Notes under the pieces: model-generated
Databases searched by the model: none
What the model was told of the DNA's origin: nothing
Seen by the model: only the letters and a program-made list of their open reading frames with translations
Program-made: the position numbers and the translations under genes
Shown: positions 10,371 to 23,444 of the stretch, piece after piece
How the letters are laid out: every line of letters begins with the position of its first letter
Position numbering within the stretch: the stretch's first letter is position 1
Assembly (NCBI RefSeq): GCF_000003605.2
Contig: NW_003151452.1
Span: forward strand, 1-28,904
Direction: 5' to 3'
Length of the DNA stretch: 28,904 nt
Source of the DNA: Saccoglossus kowalevskii
Lineage: Eukaryota; Hemichordata; Enteropneusta; Harrimaniidae

Positions 10371-12224
10371 ATGTCTAACTCCTACAGTGCTTACACTGCT
10401 ATACCGATATTATCTACAATATGTCTAACTACTACAGTTGCTTACACGACTATACTGATATTATCTACAATATGTCTAACTACTACAGTTGCTTACACGA
10501 CTATACTGATATTATCTACAATATGTCTAACTACTACATTACTTACGCGGTTGTACTTATAGTATCTACAATATGTCTAACTACTACAGAGCTTACACGG
10601 CTATACCGATATTATCTACAATATGTCTAACTACTACAGTGCTTACACGACTGTACTGATATTATCTACAATATGTCTAACTACTACATTGCTTACACGG
10701 CTATACCGATATTATCTACAATGTGTCTAACTACTACAGTGCTTACACGGCTATACCGATGTTATCTACAATATGTCTAACTACTACAGTGCTTACACGA
10801 CTATACTGATATTATCTACAATATGTCTAACTACTACAGTGCTTACTCGACTATACCAATATTATCTACAATATGTCTAACTACTACAGAGCTTACACGG
10901 CTATACCGATATTATCTACAATATGTCTAACTACTACAGTGCTTACACGACTGTACTGATATTATCTACAATATGTCTAACTACTACAGTGCTTACACGG
11001 CTATACCGATATTATCTACAATATGTCTAACTAGTACAGTGCTTACACGACTGTACTGATATTATCTACAATATGTCTAACTACTACATTGCTTACACGG
11101 CTATACCGATATTATCTACAATGTCTCTAACTACTACAGTGCTTACACGGCTATACCGATATTATCTACAATATGTCTAACTACTACAGTGCTTACACGA
11201 CTATACTGATATTATCTACAATATGTCTAACTACTACAGTGCTTACACTGCTATACCGATATTATCTACAATATGTGTAACTACTACAGTTGCTTACATG
11301 ACTATACTGATATTATCTACAATATGTCTAACTACTACATTTGCTTACACGACTATACTGATATTATCTACAATATGTCTAACTACTACATTACTTACGC
11401 GGTTATACCTATAGTATCTACAATATGTCTAACTACTACAGAGCTTACACGGCTATACCGATATTATCTACAATATGTCTAACTACTACAGTGCTTACAC
11501 GACTGTACTGATATTATCTACAATATGTCTAACTACTACATTGCTTACACGGCTATACCGATATTATCTACAATGTGTCTAACTACTACAGTGCTTACAC
11601 GGCTATACCGATATTATCTACAATATGTCTAACTACTACAGTGCTTACACGACTATACTGATATTATCTACAATATGTCTAACTAGTACAGTGCTTACTC
11701 GACTATACCAATATTATCTACAATATGTCTAACTACTACAGAGCTTACACGGCTATACCGATATTATCTACAATATGTCTAACTACTACAGTGCTTACAC
11801 GACTGTACTGATATTATCTACAATATGTCTAACTACTACAGTGCTTACACGGCTATACTGATATTATCTACAATATGTCTAACTACTATATTGCTTACAA
11901 GGCTATACTGATATTATCTACAATATGTCTAACTACTACATTGCTTACACGGGTATGCTGATAGTATCTACAATATGTCTAACTACAACATTGCATACAC
12001 GGCTATACTGATATTATCTACAATATGTCTAACTACTACAGAGCTTACACGGCTATACCGATATTATCTACAATATGTCTAACTAGTACAGTGCTTACAC
12101 GACTGTACTGATATTATCTACAATATGTCTAACTACTACATTGCTTACACGGCTATACCGATATTATCTACAATGTGTCTAACTACTACAGTGCTTACAC
12201 GGCTATACCGATATTATCTACAAT
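10371..12224 (+). repeat. Second copy of the 1.85-kb segmental duplication
   Basis: Matches 5612-7464 in monomer order and private markers. Differences seen include 'ctaactcctacag' in G (10371), 'atgtctcta' instead of 'atgtgtcta' after the E at 11073, 'ttatacctatag' in I (11375), 'ctagtacag' in F (11675) and 'cacgggtatgctg' in K (11925). The right limit is 12224/12225, where this copy continues with B and the other with A. Confidence 0.9.
11375..11824 (+). repeat. Segment shared with 21694-22142
   Basis: I D B E C A F D B. Both copies carry the I variant 'ttatacctatag' and the F variant 'ctagtacag' plus 'tactcgac' (11675/21994). No other monomer combines these. The copy at 22094 has lost one A at its end (49-bp B). 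Offset 10319. Confidence 0.87.
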
Positions 12225-13526
12225 ATGTCTAACTACTACAGTGCTTACACGACTGTACTGATATTATCTACAATATGTCTAACTACTACAGTGCTTACAC
12301 GGCTATACCGATATTATCTACAATATGTCTAACTACTACAGTGCTTACACGACTATACTGATATTATCTACAATATGTCTAACTACTACAGTGCTTACAC
12401 GACTATACTGATATTATCTACAATATGTCTAACTACTACAGTGCTTACTCGACTATACCAATATTATCTACAATATGGCTAACTACTACAGAGCTTACAC
12501 GGCTATACCGATATTATCTACAATATGTCTAACTACTACAGTGCTTACACGACTGTACTGATATTATCTACAATATGTCTAACTACTACAGTGCTTACAC
12601 GGCTATACCGATATTATCTACAATATGTCTAACTAGTACAGTGCTTACACGACTGTACTGATATTATCTACAATATGTCTAACTACTACATTGCTTACAC
12701 GGCTATACCGATATTATCTACAATGTGTCTAACTACTACAGTGCTTACACGGCTATACCGATATTATCTACAATATGTCTAACTACTACAGTGCTTACAC
12801 GACTGTACTGATATTATCTACAATATGTCTAACTACTACAGTGCTTACACGGCTATACCGATATTATCTACAATATGTCTAACTACTACAGTGCTTACAC
12901 GACTATACTGATATTATCTACAATATGTCTAACTACTACAGTGCTTACACGACTATACTGATATTATCTACAATATGTCTAACTACTACAGTGCTTACAC
13001 TGCTATACCGATATTATCTACAATATGTCTAACTACTACAGTTGCTTACACGACTATACTGATATTATCTACAATATGTCTAACTACTACAGTTGCTTAC
13101 ACGACTATACTGATATTATCTACAATATGTCTAACTACTACATTACTTACGCGGTTCTACTTATAGTATCTACAATATGTCTAACTACTACAGAGCTTAC
13201 ACGGCTATACCGATATTATCTACAATATGTCTAACTACTACAGTGCTTACACGACTGTACTGATATTATCTACAATATGTCTAACTACTACATTGCTTAC
13301 ACGGCTATACCGATATTATCTACAATGTGTCTAACTACTACAGTGCTTACACGGCTATACCGATATTATCTACAATATGTCTAACTACTACAGTGCTTAC
13401 ACGACTATACTGATATTATCTACAATATGTCTAACTACTACAGTGCTTACTCGACTATACCAATATTATCTACAATATGTCTAACTACTACAGAGCTTAC
13501 ACGGCTATACCGATATTATCTACAAT
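12225..13526 (+). repeat. Satellite segment 12225-13526
   Basis: Order: B C A A F D B C M E C B C A A G H H I D B E C A F D. The five-monomer run C B C A A occurs twice (12175-12424 and 12725-12974) with F D B C M E between, so a 550-bp unit (11 monomers) is locally repeated. The D at 12475 starts 'atggctaac'. The I at 13127 has 'gttctac'. Confidence 0.86.
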
Positions 13527-14678
13527 ATGTCTAACTACTACAGTGCTTACACGACTGTACTGATATTATCTACAATATGTCTAACTACTACAGTGCTTAC
13601 ACGGCTATACCGATATTATCTACAATATGTCTAACTAGTACAGTGCTTACACGACTGTACTGATATTATCTACAATATGTCTAACTACTACATTGCTTAC
13701 ACGGCTATACCGATATTATCTACAATGTGTCTAACTACTACATTGCTTACACGGCTATACCGATATTTTCTACAATGTGTCTAACTACTACAGTGCTTAC
13801 ACGGCTATACCGATATTATCTACAATATGTCTAACTACTACAGTGCTTACACGACTATACTGATATTATCTACAATATGTCTAACTACTACAGTGCTTAC
13901 ACTGCTATACCGATATTATCTACAATATGTCTAACTACTACAGTTGCTTACACTACTATACTGATATTATCTACAATATGTCTAACTACTACAGTTGCTT
14001 ACACGACTATACTGATATTATCTACAATATGTCTAACTACTACATTACTTACGCGGTTATACTTATAGTATCTACAATATGTCTAACTACTACAGAGCTT
14101 ACACGGCTATACCGATATTATCTACCATATGTCTAACTACTACAGTGCTTACACGACTGTACTGATATTATCCACAATATGTCTAACTACTACAGTGCTT
14201 ACACGACTATACTGATATTATCTACAATATGTCTAACTACTACAGTGCTTACTCGACTATACCAATATTATCTACAATATGTCTAACTACTACAGAGCTT
14301 ACACGGCTATACCGATATTATCTACTATATGTCTAACTACTACAGTGCTTACACGACTGTACTGATATTATCTACAATATGTCTAACTACTACAGTGCTT
14401 ACACGGCTATACTGATATTATCTACAATATGTCTAACTACTATATTGCTTACAAGGCTATACTGATATTATCTACAATATGTCTAACTACTACATTGCTT
14501 ACACGGCTATGCTGATAGTATCTACAATATGTCTAACTACAACATTGCATACACGGCTATACTGATATTATCTACAATATGTCTAACTACTACAGAGCTT
14601 ACACGGCTATACCGATATTATCTACAATATGTCTAACTAGTACAGTGCTTACACGACTGTACTGATATTATCTACAAT
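13527..14678 (+). repeat. Segment shared with 22193-23142 (four extra monomers here)
   Basis: Order: B C M E E C A G H H I D B [A F D B] P J K L D M. Private markers shared with the other copy: a doubled E (13677/13727 and 22341/22391), 'cacactactatac' in H1, 'ctaccatatg' after D and 'tatccacaat' in B (14129/22793). The bracketed 200 bp (14179-14378) is absent from the other copy. The D at 14279 ends 'tactatatg'. Confidence 0.89.
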
Positions 14679-16082
14679 ATGTCTAACTACTACATTGCTT
14701 ACACGGCTATACCGATATTATCTACAATGTGTCTAACTACTACAGTGCTTACACGGCTATACCGATATTATCTACAATATGTCTAACTACTACAGTGCTT
14801 ACACGACTATACTGATATTATCTACAATATGTCTAACTACTACAGTGCTTACACTGCTATACCGATATTATCTACAATATGTCTAACTACTACAGTTGCT
14901 TACACGACTATACTGATATTATCTACAATATGTCTAACTACTACAGTTGCTTACACGACTATACTGATATTATCTACAATATGTCTAACTACTACATTAC
15001 TTACGCGGTTATACTTATAGTATCTACACTATGTCTAACTACTACAGAGCTTACACGGCTATACCGATATTATCTACAATATGTCTAACTACTACAGTGC
15101 TTACACGACTGTACTGATATTATCTACAATATGTCTAACTACTACATTGCTTACACGGCTATACCGATATTATCTACAATGTGTCTAACTACTACAGTGC
15201 TTACACGGCTATACCGATATTATCTACAATATGTCTAACTACTACAGCGCTTACACGACTATACTGATATTATCTACAATATGTCTAACTACTACAGTGC
15301 TTACACGACTATACTGATATTATCTACAATATGTCTAACTACTACAGTGCTTACACGACTATACTGATATTATCTACAATATGTCTAACTACTACAGTGC
15401 TTACACTGCTATACCGATATTATCTACAATATGTCTAACTACTACAGTTGCTTACACGACTATACTGATATTATCTACAATATGTCTAACTACTACAGTT
15501 GCTTACACGACTATACTGATATTATCTACAATATGTCTAACTACTACATTACTTACGCGGTTATACTTATAGTATCTACAATATGTCTAACTACTACAGA
15601 GCTTACATGGCTATACCGATATTATCTACAATATGTCTAACTACTACAGTGCTTACACGACTGTACTGATATTATCTACAATATGTCTAACTACTACAGA
15701 GCTTACACGGCTATACCGATATTATCTACAATGTGTCTAACTACTACAGTGCTTACACGGCTATACCGATATTATCTACAATATGTCTAACTACTACAGT
15801 GCTTACACGACTATACTGATATTATCTACAATATGTCTAGCTACTACATTGCTTACTCGACTATACCAATATTATCTACAATATGTCTAACTACTACAGA
15901 GCTTACACGGCTATACCGATATTATCTACAATATGTCTAACTACTACAGTGCTTACACGACTGTACTGATATTATCTACAATATGTCTAACTACTACAGT
16001 GCTTACACGGCTATACCGATATTATCTACAATATGTCTAACTAGTACAGTGCTTACACGACTGTACTGATATTATCTACAAT
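14679..16082 (+). repeat. Satellite segment 14679-16082
   Basis: Order: E C A G H H I D B E C A A A G H H I D B D/E C A F D B C M. Three A monomers stand in a row (15231-15380); the first has 'cagcgc'. The I at 14981 ends 'tctacact'. The D at 15583 has 'cttacatgg' (CpG lost). The F at 15833 starts 'atgtctagctac' with 'cattgc'. The D/E hybrid at 15683 links this segment with 2307 and 28201. Confidence 0.88.
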
Positions 16083-16481
16083 ATGTCTAACTACTACATT
16101 GCTTACACGGCTATACCGATATTATCTTCAATGTGTCTAACTACTCCATTGCTTACACGGCTATACCGATATTATCTACAGTATGTCTAACTACTACAGT
16201 TGCTTACACGACTATACTGATATTATCTACAATATGTCTAACTACTACAGTGCTTACACTGCTATACCGATATTATCTACAATATACCTAACTACTCCAT
16301 TGCTTAAACGGCTATACTGATATTATCTACAATATGTATAACTACTACATTGCATACACGGCTATATTGATAATCTACCATATGTCTAACTACTATATTG
16401 CTTACAAGGCTATACTGATATTATCTACCACATGTCTAACTACTATATTGCTTACAAGGCTATACTGATATTATCTACAAT
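16083..16481 (+). repeat. Divergent monomer block
   Basis: Eight monomers carry more private changes than anywhere else: E ending 'atcttcaat' (16083); 'actccattgc' with 'ctacagtatg' (16133); a lone 51-bp H (16183); G (16234); 'atacctaact' with 'actccattgcttaaacgg' (16284); a 48-bp unit, 16334-16381, with 'atgtataact', 'ctatattgataatc' and 'taccatatg'; then two J monomers (16382, 16432), the first ending 'accac'. The block lies directly before the second copy of the left segment, so it may be an old boundary that escaped homogenisation. Confidence 0.87.
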
Positions 16482-16491
16482 ATGTCTAACT

Positions 16492-17983
16492 ACTACATTG
16501 CTTACACGGCTATGCTGATAGTATCTACAATATGTCTAACTACAACATTGCATACACGGCTATACTGATATTATCTGCAATATGTCTAACTACTACAGAG
16601 CTTACACGGCTATACCGATATTATCTACAATATGTCTAACTACTACAGTGCTTACACGACTGTACTGATATTATCTACAATATGTCAAACTACTACATTG
16701 CTTACACGGCTATACCGATATTATCTACAATGTGTCAAACTACTACAGTGCTTACACGGCTATACCGATATTATCTACAATATGTCTAACTACTACAGTG
16801 CTTACACGACTATGCTGATATTATCTACAATATGTCTAACTACTACAGTGCTTACTCGACTATACCAATATTATCTACAATATGTCTAACTACTACAGAG
16901 CTTACACGGCTATACCGATATTATCTACAATATGTCTAACTACTACAGTGCTTACACGACTGTACTGATATTATCTACAATATGTCTAACTACTACAGTG
17001 CTTACACGGCTATACTGATATTATCTACAATTCGTCTAACTACTTCAGTGCTTACACGACTATACTGATATTATCTACAATATGTCTAACTACTACATTA
17101 CTTACGCGGTTATACTGATATTATCTACAATATGTCTAACTACTACAGTGCTTACACGACTATACTGATATTATCTACAATATGTCTAACTACTACAGTG
17201 CTTACACTGCTATACCGATATTATCTACAATATGTCTAACTACTACAGTTGCTTACACGACTATACTGATATTATCTACAATATGTCTAACTACAACAGT
17301 TGCTTACACGACTATACTGATATTATCTACAATATGTCTAACTACTACATTACTTACGCGGTTATACTTATATTATCTACAATATGTCTAACTACTACAG
17401 AGCTTACACGGCTATACCGATATTATCTACAATATGTCTAACTACTACAGTGCTTACACGACTGTACTGATATTATCTACAATATGTCTAACTACTACAT
17501 TGCTTACACGGCTATACCGATATTATCTACAATGTGTCTAACTACTACAGTGCTTACACGGCTATACTGATATTATCTACAATATGTCTAACTACTATAT
17601 TGCTTACAAGGCTATACTGATATTATCTACAATATGTCTAACTACTACATTGCTTACACGGCTATGCTGATAGTATCTACAATATGTCTAACTACAACAT
17701 TGCATACACGGCTATACTGATATTATCTACAATATGTCTAACTACTACAGAGCTTACACGGCTATACCGATATTATCTACAATATGTCTAACTAGTACAG
17801 TGCTTACACGACTGTACTGATATTATCTACAATATGTCTAACTACTACATTGCTTACACGGCTATACCGATATTATCTACAATGTGTCTAACAACTACAG
17901 TGCTTACACGGCTATACCGATATTATCTACAATATGTCTAACTACTACAGTGCTTACACGACTATACTGATATTATCTACAAT
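16492..17983 (+). repeat. Second copy of the left-end segment
   Basis: Matches 11-1502 monomer for monomer. Unlike that copy, the bases just upstream (16482-16491) are a normal K start. Its own differences include 'atgtcaaac' at 16682 and 'ctaacaactac' at 17889-17899. The B-E-C-A-F-D run here has 'gtgtcaaac' in C (16732), as at 251. Confidence 0.9.
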
Positions 17984-19688
17984 ATGTCTAACTACTACAG
18001 TGCTTACTCGACTATACCAATATTATCTACAATATGTCTAACTACTACAGAGCTTACACGGCTATACCGATATTATCTACAATATGTCTAACTACTACAG
18101 TGCTCACACGACTGTACTGATATTATCTACAATATGTCTAACTACTACAGTGCTTACACGGCTATACTGATATTATCTACAATATGTCTAACTACTTCAG
18201 TGCTTACACGACTTTACTGATATTATCTACAATATGTCTAACTACTGCAGTGCTTACACGACTATAACAATATTATCTACAATATGTCTAACTACTACAG
18301 TGCTTACACGGCTATACTGATATTATCTACAATATGTCTAACTACTACAGTGCTTACACGACTATACTGATATTATCTACAATATGTCTAACTACTACAG
18401 TGCTTACACTGCTATACCGATATTATCTACAATATGTCTAACTACTACAGTTGCTTACACGACTATACTGATATTATCTACAATATGTCTAACTACTACA
18501 GTTGCTTACACGACTATACTGATATTATCTACAATATGTCTAACTACTACATTACTTACGCGGTTATACTTATATTATCTACAATATGTCTAACTACTAC
18601 AGAGCTTACACGGCTATACCGATATTATCTACAATATGTCTAACTACTACAGTGCTTACACGACTGTACTGATATTATCTACAATATGTCTAACTACTAC
18701 ATTGCTTACACGGCTATACCGATATTATCTACAATATGTCTAACTACTACAGTGCTTACACGACTATACTGATATTATCTACAATATGTCTAACTACTAC
18801 AGTGCTTACACTGCTATACCGATATTATCTACAATATGTCTAACTACTACAGTTGCTTACACGACTATACTGATATTATCTACAATATGTCTAACTACTA
18901 CAGTTGCTTACACGACTATACTGATATTATCTACAATATGTCTAACTACTACATTACTTACGCGGTTATACTTATAGTATCTACAATATGTCTAACTACT
19001 ACAGTGCTTACACGACTGTACTGATATTACCTACAATATGTCTAAATACTACAGTGCTTACATGGCTATACTGATATTATCTACAATATGTCTAACTACT
19101 ACAGTGCTTACACTGCTATACCGATATTATCTACAATATGTCTAACTACTACAGTTGCTTACACGACTATACTGATATTATCTACAATATGTCTAACTAC
19201 TACAGTGCTTACACGACTGTACTGATATTATCTACAATATGTCTAACTACTACAGTGCTTACACGGCTATACTGATATTATCTACAATATGTCTAACTAC
19301 TACAGTGCTTACACGACTATACTGATATTATCTACAATATGTCTAACTACTACAGTGCTTACACTGCTATACCGATATTATCTACAATATGTCTAACTAC
19401 TGCAGTGCTTACACGGCTATACCGATATTATCTACAATATGTCCAACTACTACAGTGCTTACACGACTATACTGATATTATCTACAATATGTCTAACTAG
19501 TTCAGTGCTTACACGACTGTACTGATATTATCTACAATATGTCTAACTACTACAGAGCTTACACGGCTATAGCGATATTATCTACAATATGTCTAACTAG
19601 TAGATTGCTTACACGACTGTACTGATATTATCTACAATATGTCTAACTACTACATTGCTTACACGGCTATACCGATATTATCTACAAT
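17984..19688 (+). repeat. Satellite segment 17984-19688
   Basis: Order: F D B P N O P A G H H I D B E* A G H H I B P G H B P A G O/C A M/N D M E. The first 1 kb follows the usual grammar. From 18988 to about 19640 it becomes irregular: 'gatattacc' and 'ctaaatact', a single H without I (19138), an O/C hybrid (19389), an M/N hybrid 'ctagttcag' (19489), D with 'tagcgat' (19539) and M with 'ctagtagattgc' (19589). It is a second zone of raised divergence. Confidence 0.86.
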
Positions 19689-20791
19689 GTGTCTAACTAC
19701 TACAGTGCTTACACGGCTATACCGATATTATCTACAATATGTCCAACTACTACAGTGCTTACACGACTATACTGATATTATCTACCATATGTCTAACTAC
19801 TACAGTGCTTACTCGACTATACCGATATTATCTACAATATGTCTAACTACTACAGAGCTTACACGGCTATACCGATATTATCTACAATATGTCTAACTAC
19901 TACAGTGCTTACACGACTGTACTGATATTATCTACAATATGTCTAACTACTACAGTGCTTACACGGCTATACTGATATTATCTACAATATGTCTAACTAC
20001 TTCAGTGCTTACACGACTATACTGATATTATCTACAATATGTCTAATTACTGCAGTGCTTACACGACTATAACAATATTATCTACAATATGTCTAACTAC
20101 TACAGTGCTTACACGGCTATACTGATATTATCTACAATATGTCTAACTACTACAGTGCTTACACGACTATACTGATATTATCTACAATAAGTCTAACTAC
20201 TACAGTGCTTACACTGCTATACCGATATTATCTACAATATGTCTAACTACTACAGTTGCTTACACGACTATACTGATATTATCTACAATATGTCTAACTA
20301 CTACAGTTGCTTACACGACTATACTGATATTATCTACAATATGTCTAACTACTACATTACTTACGCGGTTATACTTATAGTATCTACAATATGTCTAACT
20401 ACTACAGTGCTTACACGGCTATACTGATATTATCTACAATATGTCTAACTACTACAGTGCTTACACGACTGTACTGATATTATCTACAATATGTCTAACT
20501 ACTACAGTGCTTACACGGCTATACTGATATTATCTACAATATGTCTAACTACTACAGTGCTTACATGACTATACTGATATTATCTACAATATGTCTAACT
20601 ACTACAGTGCTTACACTGCTATACCGATATTATCTACAATATGTCTAACTACTACAGTTGCTTACTCGACTATACCAATATTATCTACAATATGTCTAAC
20701 TACTACAGAGCTTACACGGCTATACCGATATTATCTACAATATGTCTAACTACTACAGTGCTAACACGACTGTACTGATATTATCTACAAT
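19689..20791 (+). repeat. First copy of a 1.10-kb duplication
   Basis: Order: C A F D B P N O P A G H H I P B P A G H/F D B. It recurs at 23445-24547 (offset 3756). The telling shared feature is the H/F hybrid at 20641-20691 and 24397-24447, where a 51-bp 'cagttgc' start runs into 'tactcgactatacc'. Differences here include 'taccatatg' (19739 unit), 'ctaattactgcag' (20039), 'acaataagtct' (about 20187), 'cttacatgac' (20541) and 'gctaacacgac' (20742). Confidence 0.88.
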
Positions 20792-21693
20792 ATGTCTAAC
20801 TACAACATTGCATACACGGCTATACTGATATTATCTACAATATGTCTAACTACTACAGAGCTTACACGGCTATAACGATATTATCTACAATATGTCTAAC
20901 TAGTACAGTGCTTACACGACTGTACTGATATTATCTACAATATGTCTAACTACTACATTGCTTACACGGCTATACCGATATTATCTACAATGTGTCTAAC
21001 TACTACAGTGCTTACACGGCTATACCGATATTATCTACAATATGTCTAACTACTACAGTGCTTACACGACTATACTGATATTATCTACAATATGTCTAAC
21101 TACTACAGTGCTTACTCGACTATACCAATATTATCTACAATATGTCTAACTACTACAGAGCTTACACTGCTATACCGATATTATCTACAATATGTCTAAC
21201 TACTACAGTGCTTACACGACTGTACTGATATTATCTACAATATGTCTAACTACTACAGTGCTTACACGGCTATACTGATATTATCTACAATATGTCTAAC
21301 TACTTCAGTGCTTACACGACTATACTGATATTATCTACAATATGTCTAACTACTGCAGTGCTTAAACGACTATAACAATATTATCTACAATATGTCTAAC
21401 TACTACATTGCTTACACGGCTATACCGATAATATCTACAATGTGTCTAACTACTACAGTGCTTACACGGCTATACCGATATTATCTACAATATGTCTAAC
21501 TACTACAGTGCTTACACGACTATACTGATATTATCTACAATATGTCTAACTACTACAGTGCTTACACTGCTATACCGATATTATCTACAATATGTCTAAC
21601 TACTACAGTTGCTTACACGACTATACTGATATTATCAACAATATGTCTAACTACTACAGTTGCTTACACGACTATACTGATATTATCTACAAT
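20792..21693 (+). repeat. Satellite segment 20792-21693
   Basis: Order: L D M E C A F D B P N O E C A G H H. It starts with an L that lacks J and K, a truncated P-J-K-L module joined directly to a B (20742). The D at 20842 has 'tataacgat', the D at 21142 has 'cactgct', the O at 21342 has 'cttaaacgac', the E at 21392 has 'gataatatc', and the first H ends 'atcaacaat'. Confidence 0.87.
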
Positions 21694-22192
21694 ATGTCTA
21701 ACTACTACATTACTTACGCGGTTATACCTATAGTATCTACAATATGTCTAACTACTACAGAGCTTACACGGCTATACCGATATTATCTACAATATGTCTA
21801 ACTACTACAGTGCTTACACGACTGTACTGATATTATCTACAATATGTCTAACTACTACATTGCTTACACGGCTATACCGATATTATCTACAATGTGTCTA
21901 ACTACTACAGTGCTTACACGGCTATACCGATATTATCTACAATATGTCTAACTACTACAGTGCTTACACGACTATACTGATATTATCTACAATATGTCTA
22001 ACTAGTACAGTGCTTACTCGACTATACCAATATTATCTACAATATGTCTAACTACTACAGAGCTTACACGGCTATACCGATATTATCTACAATATGTCTA
22101 ACTACTACAGTGCTTACACGACTGTACTGATATTATCTACATATGTCTAACTACTACAGTGCTTACACGGCTATACCGATATTATCTACAAT
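21694..22192 (+). repeat. Copy of 11375-11824 plus one C monomer
   Basis: I D B E C A F D B C. The B at 22094-22142 is 49 bp ('tctacatatg', one A lost). The C at 22143 links this copy to the next one at 22193. So two segments that lie about 1.7 kb apart in the first half (11375-11824 and 13527 onward) are here almost side by side. Confidence 0.86.
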
Positions 22193-23142
22193 ATGTCTAA
22201 CTACTACAGTGCTTACACGACTGTACTGATATTATCTACAATATGTCTAACTACTACAGTGCTTACACGGCTATACCGATATTATCTACAATATGTCTAA
22301 CTAGTAGTGCTTACACGACTGTACTGATATTATCTACAATATGTCTAACTACTACATTGCTTACACGGCTATACCGATATTATCTACAATGTGTCTAACT
22401 ACTACATTGCTTACACGGCTATACCGATATTATCTACAATGTGTCTAACTACTACTGTGCTTACACGGCTATACCGATATTATCTACAATATGTCTAACT
22501 ACTACAGTGCTTACACGACTATACTGATATTATCTACAATATGTCTAACTACTACAGTGCTTACACTGCTATACCGATATTATCTACAATATGTCTAACT
22601 ACTACAGTTGCTTACACTACTATACTGATATTATCTACAATATGTCTAACTACTACAGTTGCTTACACGACTATACTGATATTATCTACAATATGTCTAA
22701 CTACTACATTACTTACGCGGTTATACTTATAGTATCTACAATATGTCTAACTACTACAGAGCTTACACGGCTATACCGATATTATCTACCATATGTCTAA
22801 CTACTACAGTGCTTACACGACTGTACTGATATTATCCACAATATGTCTAACTACTACAGTGCTTACACGGCTATACTGATATTATCTACAATATGTCTAA
22901 CTACTATATTGCTTACAAGGCTATACTGATATTATCTACAATATGTCTAACTACTACATTGCTTACACGGCTATGCTGATAGTATCTACAATATGTCTAA
23001 CTACAAAATTGCATACACGGCTATACTGATATTATCTACAATATGTCTAACTACTACAGAGCTTACACGGCTATACCGATATTATCTACAATATGTCTAA
23101 CTAGTACAGTGCTTACACGACTGTACTGATATTATCTACAAT
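22193..23142 (+). repeat. Copy of 13527-14678 lacking four monomers
   Basis: Order: B C M E E C A G H H I D B P J K L D M. The M at 22293-22340 is 48 bp ('ctagtagtgc', two bases lost). The C at 22441 has 'actactgtgc'. The L at 22993 has 'ctacaaaattgc'. After 22842 it skips the A-F-D-B found at 14179-14378 and rejoins at P. Confidence 0.88.
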
Positions 23143-23444
23143 ATGTCTAACTACTACAGTTGCTTACACGACTATACTGATATTATCTACAATATGTCTA
23201 ACTACTACATTACTTACGCGGTTATACTTATATTATCTACAATATGTCTAACTACTACAGAGCTTACACGGCTATACCGATATTTATCTACAATATGTCT
23301 AACTACTACAGTGCATACACGGCTATACCGATATTATCTACAATATGTCTAACTACTACAGAGCTTACACGGCTATACCGATATTATCTACAATATGTCT
23401 AACTAGTACAGTGCGTACACGACTGTACTGATATTATCTACAAT
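23143..23444 (+). repeat. Rearranged segment with single H-I and a 51-bp D
   Basis: Order: H I D C D M. Only one H precedes I, and M directly precedes H instead of G. The I (23194) has the 'tattatc' form seen at 853, 17334 and 18536. The D at 23244-23294 has one extra T ('gatatttatc'). The C at 23295 has 'gtgcatacac' and the M at 23395 has 'gtgcgtacac'. A recombination joint is likely at 23142/23143. Confidence 0.85.
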
